Origin: JAGMXM01 sp964458325
GTDB taxonomy: Bacteria; Verrucomicrobiota; Verrucomicrobiia; Limisphaerales; UBA1319
Assembly (NCBI GenBank): GCA_964458325.1
Contig: CAYWIM010000106.1
Span: 1 to 13,814 of the forward strand
Direction: 5' to 3'
DNA length: 13,814 bases
Shown: piece after piece, positions 1 through 7,910 of the stretch
How positions within the stretch are numbered: the stretch's first letter is position 1
How the letters are laid out: each line of letters opens with the position of its first letter
Translations under genes and position numbers: made by a program
Notes under the pieces: generated by a model
Told to the model about the DNA's origin: nothing
Database searches by the model: none
What the model saw: only the letters and a program-made list of their open reading frames with translations

Positions 1-68
1 CTTTCCCCTCCATCTTTTAAACCCTTCCAATAACTGCCCAACTACTCCAGTCAGCTCGTAGACAAACA

Positions 69-434
69 GTGAACCTGTCACTTTATACCCGAAAGCCGCT
101 TCCGGATACAATCGTGTGGTTCCAGGATGACGTGATCCACCCGCGCCTGTACTGGCTCGAAGTCCCGAGTGAAGACGCGAAAGCGGGAGAGGAAATCGTC
201 GCTCACCGCAATGGCCAAACGGTGCAGATCACGGGACCAAACGCCCGGAAGGTCACGGTCCTGCTGAACGATCTCATGCTCGATCTCGATCAACCGGTGA
301 CGATTCGCACGGGGGACCGGATGCTGTTCCAAGGCCGCGCGGCGCGCACCATTGCCACGCTGGAGCGGACATTGGCAGCGCGGGGGGATACAAACCTGGT
401 GTTCAGCGCGGAGGCAGCCGTGACGCTGCCCTAA
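69..434 (+). pseudogene. C-terminal fragment of an alpha/beta-hydrolase-type protein (5' end missing)
   Basis: The ~121-residue product resembles the C-terminal domain that follows the catalytic part in some large planctomycete/verrucomicrobial hydrolases. It has an 'HPRLYWLEVP' stretch, then a small beta-rich domain ('VTVLLNDLMLDLDQPV', 'TIRTGDRMLFQGRA'), ending 'AAVTLP'. No nucleophile-elbow GxSxG and no signal peptide are present, so it is not a complete enzyme. The frame stays open upstream only to a TAA at 18-20, and bases 1-60 are pyrimidine-rich and do not look coding. The GTG at 69 is therefore only the first possible start and has no Shine-Dalgarno sequence. The N-terminal part has been lost or lies in another frame to the left. 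It converges on the esterase gene, with about 50 bases between their stops. The family assignment is from memory of similar C-terminal sequences and is moderate; the truncated state is fairly clear. Confidence 0.55.
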
Positions 435-444
435 GGGTCTGTGC

Positions 445-468
445 AAAAAGGCGCGCGGTTGACGCGCG
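445..468 (-). terminator. Intrinsic terminator of the minus-strand esterase gene
   Basis: A perfect 6-bp GC stem, cgcgcg at 452-457 and again at 463-468, encloses a 5-base loop (gttga). On the plus strand it is preceded by five A (445-449), so the minus-strand transcript reads stem-loop, then CC, then TTTTT. It lies 18 bases beyond the esterase stop codon, the expected place. It does not work in the plus direction because no T-run follows on that side. Confidence 0.65.
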
Positions 469-485
469 AAGCTCAGGCTCCGCGG

Positions 486-1601
486 TCAGCGGAAAAGCTT
501 CGGCGCGAACTCGGCCAGGTATTTCCGCCAGACCGGCCAGCTGTGAGCGCCGTCGGTCAACTGCCACTCGTGGCGGATGTTGTTTTCTTCGAGCATGGCG
601 ACGAACGCCTGGTTGCGCTCGAGCAGGAAATCGTTCCTGCCACACGCGATCCAGAGCAGCTTCAGCTTCTGGTTGGTGGCGGCGGGATCTTCGAGCGCGG
701 CCGCGACGGCATCCTTCGATGGCGCCGAGGAACTGAATCCGCCGACCCAGGCGAACCGCTCGAGATGGTTCAGCCCGATGGTGAGCGATTGCCCGCCCCC
801 CATGCTCAATCCGACGAGACCGCGGCTGGCGGCGTCGGTTTTGACGCGGTAGCCGGCCTCAACGAACGGCATCACGTCTTCGAGGAGGTCGCGCTGGAAG
901 GCGGCGGTGTTATCCTGGAAGCCGGCGGGGCCGCCGCCGATCGCCGCATGGCCATCCATCATCACCACCACCATCGGCTGGGCGCGGCCCTGCGCGATGA
1001 GATTGTCGAGGATCCAGTGCGCCTTGCCGTGAACGACCCAGGTGGCCTGGTTGTCTCCGGATCCATGCTGGAGATAGAGCGCGGGGAACCGCGCATCGCG
1101 CTGCGCGTCGTAGGATGGCGGTGTGTAGACGGCCAGCTCGCGGAGCCGGCCCAGCGACTTCGAGCGATACGTGTGCTGGCGAACGACGCCGTGCGGCACA
1201 TCCTGAAAGTCGTGGACCAGGGGCGGATTCCCCGGCAGGTGCAGGATGCTGGTGCGCGGCGAGCGCATCGGCTTGATGGCGGGATTGCCGGGATCGATCA
1301 TCGAGAGGCCATCGACCTGGAAACTGTATTCCCACACGCCGGGTTCGACGGGGCCGGCCGTGACGCTCCACACGCCGTTGGCGTTCTTGGCCATGGGGAT
1401 GCGGCCGTCGGGCCACTGTCCGTTGAGAACGACCTCGCTGGCCTTCGGGGCTTGCAGGCGAAAGGTGACATGGCCATCGCCCTGCAACTCAGGCGACACC
1501 ACGGCCGGCGGACGGGAGCGGGGGGCCGGCGCCTCCGCGGCGGGCGCGGTCAATCCAGCGGCCAGCAACAGGAGCGGGAATGCAGAGAGATAGCGTTTCA
1601 T
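486..1601 (-). CDS. Secreted esterase-D-family carboxylesterase with N-terminal E-set/CBM48-like domain
   Basis: This 371-residue protein begins with a signal peptide (MKRYLSAFPLLLLAAGLTAPAAEA), so it should act in the periplasm or outside the cell. Residues ~35-125 form an E-set/CBM48-like immunoglobulin fold ('VTFRLQAPKASEVVLNGQW'). Residues ~145-370 are the putative esterase domain (PF00756) seen in feruloyl/acetyl-xylan esterases and enterochelin esterase. The nucleophile elbow is GLSMGG with Ser266, the likely acid is Asp324 (CGRND), and the catalytic His353 is in 'DGAHSWPVW'. 'YLQHGSGDN' (177-184) is the usual oxyanion-loop region. This architecture is typical of plant cell-wall ester hydrolases that free ferulate or acetyl groups from hemicellulose; the actual substrate is inferred. 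The chosen ATG is the one that opens the signal peptide, although no clear Shine-Dalgarno precedes it. The gene is divergent from the phosphoesterase/DUF1080 gene and has its own terminator. Confidence 0.87.
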   Translation of the reverse strand: MKRYLSAFPLLLLAAGLTAPAAEAPAPRSRPPAVVSPELQGDGHVTFRLQAPKASEVVLNGQWPDGRIPMAKNANGVWSVTAGPVEPGVWEYSFQVDGLSMIDPGNPAIKPMRSPRTSILHLPGNPPLVHDFQDVPHGVVRQHTYRSKSLGRLRELAVYTPPSYDAQRDARFPALYLQHGSGDNQATWVVHGKAHWILDNLIAQGRAQPMVVVMMDGHAAIGGGPAGFQDNTAAFQRDLLEDVMPFVEAGYRVKTDAASRGLVGLSMGGGQSLTIGLNHLERFAWVGGFSSSAPSKDAVAAALEDPAATNQKLKLLWIACGRNDFLLERNQAFVAMLEENNIRHEWQLTDGAHSWPVWRKYLAEFAPKLFR

Positions 1602-1734
1602 GGATGCTGGCTTTAGTGATTTCCAGGAGGAGAGTCAATCTTCAATCTGGGCGTGAGGGCATTCGACAAGCCAGCATTGGTTGCGATCGGCGGGTTGACG
1701 GCGGGATTATTTTTGAGTTAGCTGTCGGCCACAG
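1602..1734. promoter_or_regulatory. Divergent intergenic region that must hold both promoters
   Basis: These 133 bases separate two divergent secretory genes, so start signals for both must lie here or in the coding ends. A TTGACG at about 1695 followed by an AT-rich tract (gattatttttgag) is a candidate -35 region for the rightward gene, but I find no convincing -10 hexamer at 16-18 bases, so no sigma-70 promoter is called. No strong Shine-Dalgarno is seen before either start. Confidence 0.3.
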
Positions 1735-3918
1735 ATGAGCACAATACGAGTGAGGAAAGTGTTCTTGTCGCTGGTTCTGACGGCATGGGCGGCGGTGGGG
1801 ATGAGGGGTGGGGCGCCGCTGGACGAGAATCTCGTCGCCCTGTTTGCGGATCCGCATGCCACGCAGAATCCGACGATATCGCACCAGCGGGAGGGGCTGT
1901 CGCGGTGCGTGCGCGAGGTGCTCGCCGGCAATCCGCGTCCGGCCCGGGTGCTATTCTTCGGCGATCTGGCCTATAATCACGGGGACACGAACGACTACCG
2001 GATGCTGAGGGAGCTGGTCCAGCCGCTCGAGGAGGCGGGGATTCGCTGGACCGCCTGCCTGGGCAACCACGATCGCCGCGAGGCATTTCTGAGCGTGTTC
2101 CCCGAGCGGAGAGAGGCCGAGCCGCTTGTCCCGGGCCGGCTCCTCACGGTGGTCGAGACACCGCACGCCGACTTTCTCTTCCTGGACTCGTGCCTCGAAG
2201 GCCCGGTCAATGGCGGGATCGATGACGCGCAGCGCGCCTGGCTGGAGAGGACGCTGGCTCGAGCGTCGAGGCCGGTCTTCGTGGCGGCGCACCACCCGAT
2301 TGCGGAGACGGGTGTTGCCGGGTTGCTGGCGTCCAACGCGTTCTGCCGAGGCTACATCTACGGGCACAAGCACGCCTGGCAGCAGCAGCGCGAGGGAGGC
2401 GTCGAAACCCTCTGTCTCCCATCCACCGGCCATTGGGGCGACATCGGCTACGTGCTCCTGAAGCTCGACGCCGGCGAGGCGTTGTTCACCCTGCACCAGC
2501 ACGACTATTACGCGCCCCGTCCGGCGGCGAAGCCCGAGGACGTCAAGCCCGAGTGGGGGGAGCGGACGCGGAAGAACGACGGCAGCCAGTGGCGTGTGCC
2601 GCTCGGGCCCTCGGAGAGCGGCTTTGTCCCGCTTTTCAACGGGAAAGATCTCGACGGATGGGTTCCCTGCAACATCGCGCCGGAGACCTTTGCGGCGCGC
2701 GACGGCATGATCGTCACGACCGGCTCCCCGGTCGGCACGCTGCGGACCGCCCGCATGTACGAGAACTTCATCATCGAGCTCGAGTGGCAGCACATGAAGC
2801 CGGGCGGCAACTCCGGGCTGTTCATATGGGCCGACGGCCTGCCCGTCGCCGGCTCGTCCTTCTCCCGCGGCATCGAGGTCCAGATTCTCGATCCCGGATT
2901 CGACGTGCGCGGCAAGAACGAGTGGTACAGCACCCACGGCGATATTTTCCCGGTGAACGGCGCGGCGATGACTATGGCGGGCCGCGTTTCCGCCAATGGC
3001 CGCCGCAGCTTTCCGTCCGAGGAGCGAACGCGGCCTTCGCCCGAGTGGAACCACTACCGCGTGGTGGCCAACCACGGCGACATCCGCCTCAGCGTGAACG
3101 GCAAGGAGGTCACCGTCGGCAAGGCCGCCTCACCCCGCAAGGGCTATCTCATGCTCGAGTCCGAAGGCGCGGAGTGCCGCTTCCGCAACCTGAGGATCCG
3201 CGAGCTGCCCTCGACGCATCCGGCGCCCGAGGAGATTGCCCGGGAGGCCGACGGCTTCGCCCCGCTGTTCACCGGCGTCGATCTGCGCAACTGGAAGACG
3301 CCCGAGGGCGACGGCGGCCACTGGAAGGTCGCCGGCGAGGTGATCGACTACGATGCCTTGAGCGAGGCGCGCGGCGACAAGAGCCTTTGGAGCGAAAAGG
3401 CATATCGGGATTTCGAGCTCGTGGTCGATTGGCGGATCAAGGAGACGCCCTACCGGAACCCGCGCGCCTACAACATCCTGCCCGACGGCAGCGAGGCGAA
3501 GGACTCCGACGGCAAACCCCTGCCCATCACGATTCCCGATTCCGACTCCGGGATCCTCCTGCGCGGACAGGGCAAGTACCAGGTCAACATCTGGTGCTGG
3601 CCCGTCGGCTCCGGCGAGATGTACGGGGTCCGGCGCGATCCGGCCATGCCGGCCGAGGTGCGGGCGGGTGCCACACCCAAAGTCCCGGCGGACCAACCGG
3701 TGGGGAAGTGGAACCGCTTCGAGATCGCCGTGCGCGGCCAAACGGTCCGCGTGATCCTCAACGGCCAGACTGTGCTGCCGGGCGTCACGATTCCCGGATT
3801 GCCGGAGAGCGGGCCCATTGGCCTGCAGCACCACGGCAGCATGAAGGACGGCGTGTGGACCAGCCCGCCCTCGCTCGTTCAGTTCCGCAACATCTTCATC
3901 CGCGAGCTCGCCCCATAA
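1735..3918 (+). CDS. Calcineurin-like phosphoesterase fused to two DUF1080 (3-keto-disaccharide hydrolase) domains
   Basis: The 727-residue product has three parts. Residues 1-28 are an N-terminal export signal (hydrophobic VFLSLVLTAWAAVG). Residues ~33-255 are a metallophosphoesterase with all its metal-site motifs: D39-P-H41, GD77 ('FFGDLAY'), GNHD (Asn111, His112), HH186-187 ('AAHHP') and GHKH (211-213). Residues ~295-490 and ~507-725 are two DUF1080 (PF06439) concanavalin-like domains, each opening with the family signature ('PLFNGKDLDGW' and 'PLFTGVDLRNW') and each containing the 'NSGLFIW'/'DSGILLRG' strand. DUF1080 proteins are abundant, secreted, sugar-acting proteins in Planctomycetes and Verrucomicrobia; some act on 3-keto-disaccharides. 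The fusion suggests a secreted enzyme acting on phosphorylated or otherwise decorated saccharides, but the substrate is unknown. The ATG at 1735 is the first start giving a complete signal peptide. No frameshift is seen across the domain joints. Confidence 0.9.
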   Translation: MSTIRVRKVFLSLVLTAWAAVGMRGGAPLDENLVALFADPHATQNPTISHQREGLSRCVREVLAGNPRPARVLFFGDLAYNHGDTNDYRMLRELVQPLEEAGIRWTACLGNHDRREAFLSVFPERREAEPLVPGRLLTVVETPHADFLFLDSCLEGPVNGGIDDAQRAWLERTLARASRPVFVAAHHPIAETGVAGLLASNAFCRGYIYGHKHAWQQQREGGVETLCLPSTGHWGDIGYVLLKLDAGEALFTLHQHDYYAPRPAAKPEDVKPEWGERTRKNDGSQWRVPLGPSESGFVPLFNGKDLDGWVPCNIAPETFAARDGMIVTTGSPVGTLRTARMYENFIIELEWQHMKPGGNSGLFIWADGLPVAGSSFSRGIEVQILDPGFDVRGKNEWYSTHGDIFPVNGAAMTMAGRVSANGRRSFPSEERTRPSPEWNHYRVVANHGDIRLSVNGKEVTVGKAASPRKGYLMLESEGAECRFRNLRIRELPSTHPAPEEIAREADGFAPLFTGVDLRNWKTPEGDGGHWKVAGEVIDYDALSEARGDKSLWSEKAYRDFELVVDWRIKETPYRNPRAYNILPDGSEAKDSDGKPLPITIPDSDSGILLRGQGKYQVNIWCWPVGSGEMYGVRRDPAMPAEVRAGATPKVPADQPVGKWNRFEIAVRGQTVRVILNGQTVLPGVTIPGLPESGPIGLQHHGSMKDGVWTSPPSLVQFRNIFIRELAP

Positions 3919-4166
3919 TCCAACGGCAGCCCGACGCAATTCCTCCCGCGAGACGCGAGCGGGGAGAGGGCCGCATTCGCGCCCGGACTGGCTTCCGGCT
4001 TGACGCGCTGCGCGTCGCTGGGCCAGAATTCGTCCAAGATGAATTCGAGCGGTGCAATCGGGGCTCCGCTGCGTCGCGTTTTGGCACATCGTCAGGACCA
4101 ACCAGTCGCTGTTCCTATGTACCGGCCGGTCTGTCCCCCACCCTTCAATACCCAATCGGAGGTTTA
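3919..4166. other. Gene-free spacer with two palindromes
   Basis: About 250 bases without a credible gene. At 3942-3969 there is an imperfect inverted repeat (cctcccgc against gcggggagagg) of 7-9 bp with a bulge. At 4002-4016 there is a perfect one (gacgcg, loop ctg, cgcgtc). Neither is followed by a T-run, so they are not classical terminators, though either may stop or stabilise the upstream transcript. Two gaattc palindromes flank a 9-base stretch near 4026-4046. I recognise no promoter here, although the promoter of the following gene must lie in it. Confidence 0.4.
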
Positions 4167-4178
4167 ATGCTGCTATGA
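4158..4178 (+). promoter_or_regulatory. Shine-Dalgarno and three-codon leader ORF overlapping the next start
   Basis: A strong GGAGG (4158-4162) lies 4 bases before an ATG at 4167 that encodes only Met-Leu-Leu and then stops at TGA (4176-4178). That stop overlaps the ATG at 4175 of the large secreted protein as ATGA. The GGAGG is 12 bases from the 4175 start, which is long, but well placed for the mini-ORF. Ribosomes could therefore load at 4167, terminate, and restart at 4175. The overlap is read directly; the coupling is inferred. Confidence 0.4.
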
Positions 4179-7100
4179 AAACAAAAAGCTATTCCCGGGT
4201 GCCGTCAGGCATTTTCTGCCTGGGCATCATCCTGGCGATTTCAATGCTGACCAGTCCCTCGGCGAGGGCCGTCCCATATGCCTCGGGGGTTGTGAGCAAC
4301 AACAACTCGGTGTCGTTCATCCTGAACCAGGAGGCCCAGGGCCTGGTCGTGCTGCGCGACGGCGCCAACCCGGTCTATCCCGGTACCACGGCGGGGCAGC
4401 GCAGTTTCGACATGACCGGGTTCACCAACTTCTCGATTATCGTCACCGGCAACACGGCCAAGGGATGGACCAAGTTCGTGCCTGATGGGACGGACCGCAG
4501 CTTTTATGTGCCACGCGGCGTGGCCATCAACAAGAATCCGGCCAGCCCGAACTTCGGCAAAGTGTATGTCTCCGAATCCCGCGGCGGTCAGACGGCGAAC
4601 ACCACGTATGGACGCATGACGGCCGACGGAATCTACGTGCTGCGGGCCGATGGCGCGGCCGAAAGCGGCCCGCACACGGGCGGCGTGGACTGGACGGTCG
4701 ACACTACGAATGGGTCCGCGCCGTTGCGGAGCGTGATTGGGCCGGACAACCATCTCTATGTTGTGAGCCTTTACAGCGACTTGGCCTTCGAATTCAACGA
4801 TGATCTGAGCGTCGCGACGCCGTTGATCGATGCATCCAACCGGACGGAAGGCCAGTGGGTTCACAGCATCTGGGTCGAAGGCGCCAAAGCGGCTGGCAAC
4901 CGAAAGCTATACCTCGTGAATGGGAACTACCTGGATGGCCGCCGCGGCCTCATCGGCTACGACCTCGGTGGCAACGACATGGCCACGCCATTCGACACCG
5001 GCACCCAGCTCATCGGACCTGACGTCTTTAACTATTTTCCCTACGACGTGGCCCGCGACCGCAACGGCGACTGGTATCTCAACCAGTATCGGGCCACGGC
5101 AGGGCAGGCGCTGGCGCTCCTGAAGTTCAAAGGCGACATCGTGCCAAACAATGAGCCGTTGTGGTCCGTGCCGAACACATACACCTACACGGAAAGCCTT
5201 GATATCAACGATGCCGCTGGCGTGATCGCGGTCGGGCGTTACGACAATGGGCTGGTCTACTTGTTCGAGCTCTCCACGGGCGCTCTGCGGGAAAGCTTCG
5301 ACTGCGGCAACCGGTGCCGCGAGCAAGCTTTCGACGCCGCCGGCAATCTCGTGACCGTGGACAATAGCGCCGAATGGGCGCGGTTCTGGTCCCCGGGCGG
5401 CTATACGATCGCGACGACCACTTCGGACGGGACGTTCAACCTCTTCACTCCGGACAACCTGAGCGTCACTTCCACCGCCGATCCGGCGGCGGCCGAGGAA
5501 GGGCTGGATCCGGCCACCTTCACCATCACGCGGATCGGCGGCGCCAACATCGAGCTGCAGGTCCACTTCACGCTGACGGGCACCGCCGTCAGTAACCTGG
5601 ATTACACGGTTTCACCGGCCAGCCCGTTCAGCTTCCCGGCCGGCGAGACTTCTGCCACAATCACCATCACTCCCAAGGATGATACCGAACGCGAGTCGAT
5701 TGAAACGGTTGTGTTCACGCTGGTCGCTTCGCCCGATTATTATGTCACCAGCCAGAACACAGCCACGGCGAACATTGCGGACAACGATACGGTCCGGCGG
5801 TATTGGGACATCAACGGCGCCGAGCCCGGCGCCGGCGGCCCGGACGCGAACGGCAACTGGGCTGATCTCTCCTGGAGCTCGAGCCCGGATGGCGTCGCCC
5901 CCACCGCCGCCTGGACGCCAGGCGCAACCCCGATCTTCTCGGCCGGCATGGACGCGTTCAATGTATCCACGGTGACCATCAGCGGCACCCAACAGATGGA
6001 TAGCCCGATCTTCGAGGACGGCTATGTCACCCTGACGGGTGGAACGATCCAATTGGCCAACTATGACACCATCCAAGTAGCGCCGTGGTTGATCGCCACG
6101 ATCAATTCCGTCGTGACCGGCGCCAACGGCTTGAGCAGCGGAGGCGAGGGGACGCTGGTCCTGGGCGGGGCGAACACCTACACCGGCCCGACCGTGGTCA
6201 AGGGAGGAATCCTGCAGCTCGGCGCCAGCGACCGCGTGCCGGACCATTCGGCTCTTGTTGTCGAAGGCGGCATGTTTGACCTAAATTTCCTCAACGAAAC
6301 CGTCGGCTCGCTGGCGGGTTCGGCGGGCGGGACGCTCAACGTGCCCGCCGGCAGCACGCTGGTGTTCGGCGGCGACAACACCGACACGATCTGGAACGCG
6401 ACCAACGCGAGCGTCGGCGGTTCGCTGGTCAAAGTCGGCTCTGGCACGACCCGGATGACCACGGGCGGGATTGGCGACGCGAATCTGGTCATCTCCAACG
6501 GTGTGATCTCCGTGAACAGCTCGGCCCGGCTCGGATCCCAATACGACATCGCGATCGAAAATGGCGCGACTCTGGAAAGCACCGCCGGCGATGTGGGCGG
6601 CAATTTCCTCGCTCCGGGCAAGCTGATCATGATTGGCGCGGGCGGCGGCACTCTCAAGGTCAGCGACACCAGCGCGATTCTGATGGTGCACGATGGCACC
6701 GTGATCTCAGGACCCGGCACGCTCACCAAGGATGGCCCGGGCGAGCTGCGCACCTACAACGCCGAGCATTCGTTTGGCAAGCTGATCGTGAAGCAGGGCC
6801 TGTGGACGGCGGGTCATTCCACGTCTGCTGGGTATCCGACCAGCTTTGGCGCGATCCCGGCCAGCCTGACCCCCGATGCCATCACGATCCAGAACGGCGC
6901 CCAGATCCGGAAGGCCGGAGGCCTGGGCGTGACTTTGGATCCCAAGCAAGGCATCACTTTGTCCGGCGGCGGGACCATCCGGTCGTATGCGGGCCAGACG
7001 AATGTGGAGTCGGGCATATTCGAGATTCCTGGTCCGATCTCGGGGACCGGTCCTTTGGTGCTGGGCAGCACATCCGATGGCGGGACGATCATCGTCCTCA

Positions 7101-7687
7101 GCGGGAACAACACATACAGCGGCGGGACCACGGTCAATGCCTGCACCACCGAAGTCAAGAAAGATGGCGGTCTGGGCATCGGCGATGTCACGGTCGCCAG
7201 CACGACCACTCGGGCGGGCACCTTAAGGCTGATGGGAGGCGCCGCCAATCGTTACATCCATTCGGAGGCAACCCTGGCTCTGACAGGTGATCTGACGCGG
7301 GTCGATCTGGCCTTCACGGGCGCCCCGAACGTCATCAAGGCTCTCTACATCAATGGCGTGAAGATGGCGTCCGGCACATGGGGTGCGGCCGGATCGGGCG
7401 CCACCCATGAGCACGCCGCCTTCACCGGCACCGGCAAGATCGAGGTCGCCGCCGGGGTGACACCTCAACCGATCGCCAACGTGACCATCGGGCCGGTCAG
7501 CAACGGCGCCTGCAGCATCAGCTACGCGAATGCTGTCGGCAGCCAGTTCGTCCTGCTGTCGTCGCCCAACGTCGCATTGCCGACCAGCTCGTGGACGCGC
7601 GTCGCCACGAACACCGCCCCCGCCGGCTCGTTCACGGTCCCGATCGGTTCGGATCCGCAGGGGTTCTATCGGATCCAAAGCGAGTAG
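4175..7687 (+). CDS. Large exported protein: beta-propeller-like region, Calx-beta domain, autotransporter-associated beta-strand repeats
   Basis: The product is 1170 residues from the ATG at 4175, chosen because it opens a signal peptide (basic MKTKSYSR, hydrophobic core, cleavage near SARA-VPY at ~32); the frame is open upstream but that extension is not signal-like. Residues ~35-425 look like a beta-propeller of the NHL/SMP-30 kind, with repeated 'GKVYVSES', 'NHLYVVS', 'RKLYLVNG' and 'GDWYLNQ' strands. Residues ~428-538 are a Calx-beta domain ('AAEEGLDPATFTITR ... AGETSATITITPKDD ... ANIADND'). Residues ~650-1095 carry autotransporter-associated beta-strand (PATR) repeats, most clearly 'GTLVLGGANTYTGPTVVKGG' and 'VLSGNNTYSGGTTVN', predicted to form a beta-helix. 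The last ~75 residues form a C-terminal module ('SQFVLLSSPNV ... PQGFYRIQSE') that I associate with secreted verrucomicrobial proteins. No C-terminal autotransporter barrel is present. A cell-surface adhesive or carbohydrate-associated role is plausible but unproven. Confidence 0.88.
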   Translation: MKTKSYSRVPSGIFCLGIILAISMLTSPSARAVPYASGVVSNNNSVSFILNQEAQGLVVLRDGANPVYPGTTAGQRSFDMTGFTNFSIIVTGNTAKGWTKFVPDGTDRSFYVPRGVAINKNPASPNFGKVYVSESRGGQTANTTYGRMTADGIYVLRADGAAESGPHTGGVDWTVDTTNGSAPLRSVIGPDNHLYVVSLYSDLAFEFNDDLSVATPLIDASNRTEGQWVHSIWVEGAKAAGNRKLYLVNGNYLDGRRGLIGYDLGGNDMATPFDTGTQLIGPDVFNYFPYDVARDRNGDWYLNQYRATAGQALALLKFKGDIVPNNEPLWSVPNTYTYTESLDINDAAGVIAVGRYDNGLVYLFELSTGALRESFDCGNRCREQAFDAAGNLVTVDNSAEWARFWSPGGYTIATTTSDGTFNLFTPDNLSVTSTADPAAAEEGLDPATFTITRIGGANIELQVHFTLTGTAVSNLDYTVSPASPFSFPAGETSATITITPKDDTERESIETVVFTLVASPDYYVTSQNTATANIADNDTVRRYWDINGAEPGAGGPDANGNWADLSWSSSPDGVAPTAAWTPGATPIFSAGMDAFNVSTVTISGTQQMDSPIFEDGYVTLTGGTIQLANYDTIQVAPWLIATINSVVTGANGLSSGGEGTLVLGGANTYTGPTVVKGGILQLGASDRVPDHSALVVEGGMFDLNFLNETVGSLAGSAGGTLNVPAGSTLVFGGDNTDTIWNATNASVGGSLVKVGSGTTRMTTGGIGDANLVISNGVISVNSSARLGSQYDIAIENGATLESTAGDVGGNFLAPGKLIMIGAGGGTLKVSDTSAILMVHDGTVISGPGTLTKDGPGELRTYNAEHSFGKLIVKQGLWTAGHSTSAGYPTSFGAIPASLTPDAITIQNGAQIRKAGGLGVTLDPKQGITLSGGGTIRSYAGQTNVESGIFEIPGPISGTGPLVLGSTSDGGTIIVLSGNNTYSGGTTVNACTTEVKKDGGLGIGDVTVASTTTRAGTLRLMGGAANRYIHSEATLALTGDLTRVDLAFTGAPNVIKALYINGVKMASGTWGAAGSGATHEHAAFTGTGKIEVAAGVTPQPIANVTIGPVSNGACSISYANAVGSQFVLLSSPNVALPTSSWTRVATNTAPAGSFTVPIGSDPQGFYRIQSE

Positions 7688-7693
7688 CAGTCT

Positions 7694-7709
7694 GCTTCCC
7701 AGAGGAAGC
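7694..7709 (+). repeat. Small perfect hairpin just after the PATR gene
   Basis: gcttcc (7694-7699), loop caga, ggaagc (7704-7709) form a perfect 6-bp stem a few bases after the stop codon and ahead of the main terminator. It has no T-run. It may protect the mRNA 3' end or be incidental. Confidence 0.4.
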
Positions 7710-7718
7710 CTGATTCAA

Positions 7719-7752
7719 GGGGCTGGGCTGCAAGGCCCGGCCCCGTTTTTTC
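7719..7752 (+). terminator. Strong rho-independent terminator
   Basis: A 10-bp stem pairs ggggctgggc (7719-7728) with gcccggcccc (7735-7744), allowing one G-U pair, around a 6-base loop. It is followed at once by gtttttt (7745-7751). It lies about 30 bases after the stop of the large secreted protein and should end that transcript. Confidence 0.88.
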
Positions 7753-7910
7753 GGGGTGGATGCCGGGCCATCGTCGATGGATGCGCGGGACGCATTGGGG
7801 AAAGCGGGGCGGCCTTGAGCTCTATTTACCGTTCGGAATTTCGGAAGTATTTATTTTGCGGGATTTGCGGCTGGCAGGCGTGTCCAAAGTGAGTGAATAC
7901 TGTCAACACC
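7753..7910 (+). promoter_or_regulatory. Spacer expected to hold the promoter of the STN-like gene
   Basis: After the terminator there is no credible gene until 7911. The stretch near 7816-7858 is AT-rich compared with its surroundings (it includes gtatttattttgcggg) and is the likeliest promoter zone, but no convincing -35/-10 pair can be named. No good Shine-Dalgarno precedes the 7911 start. Confidence 0.3.

Noticed and set aside
441..1616. A 391-codon plus-strand frame opposite the esterase, including a run of six histidines
   Set aside because: It is the antisense of a well-supported esterase with signal peptide and catalytic motifs. The His run is the complement of the GTGGTGATG codons for Val-Val-Met-Met, and long antisense frames are common in GC-rich genes.
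3942..4016. Palindromes in the spacer as a rho-independent terminator
   Set aside because: No T-run follows either stem.
2433..4178. A 581-codon plus-strand frame over the DUF1080 domains
   Set aside because: It is Arg/Pro-rich, has no recognisable domain, and overlaps clear DUF1080 signatures in the other frame.
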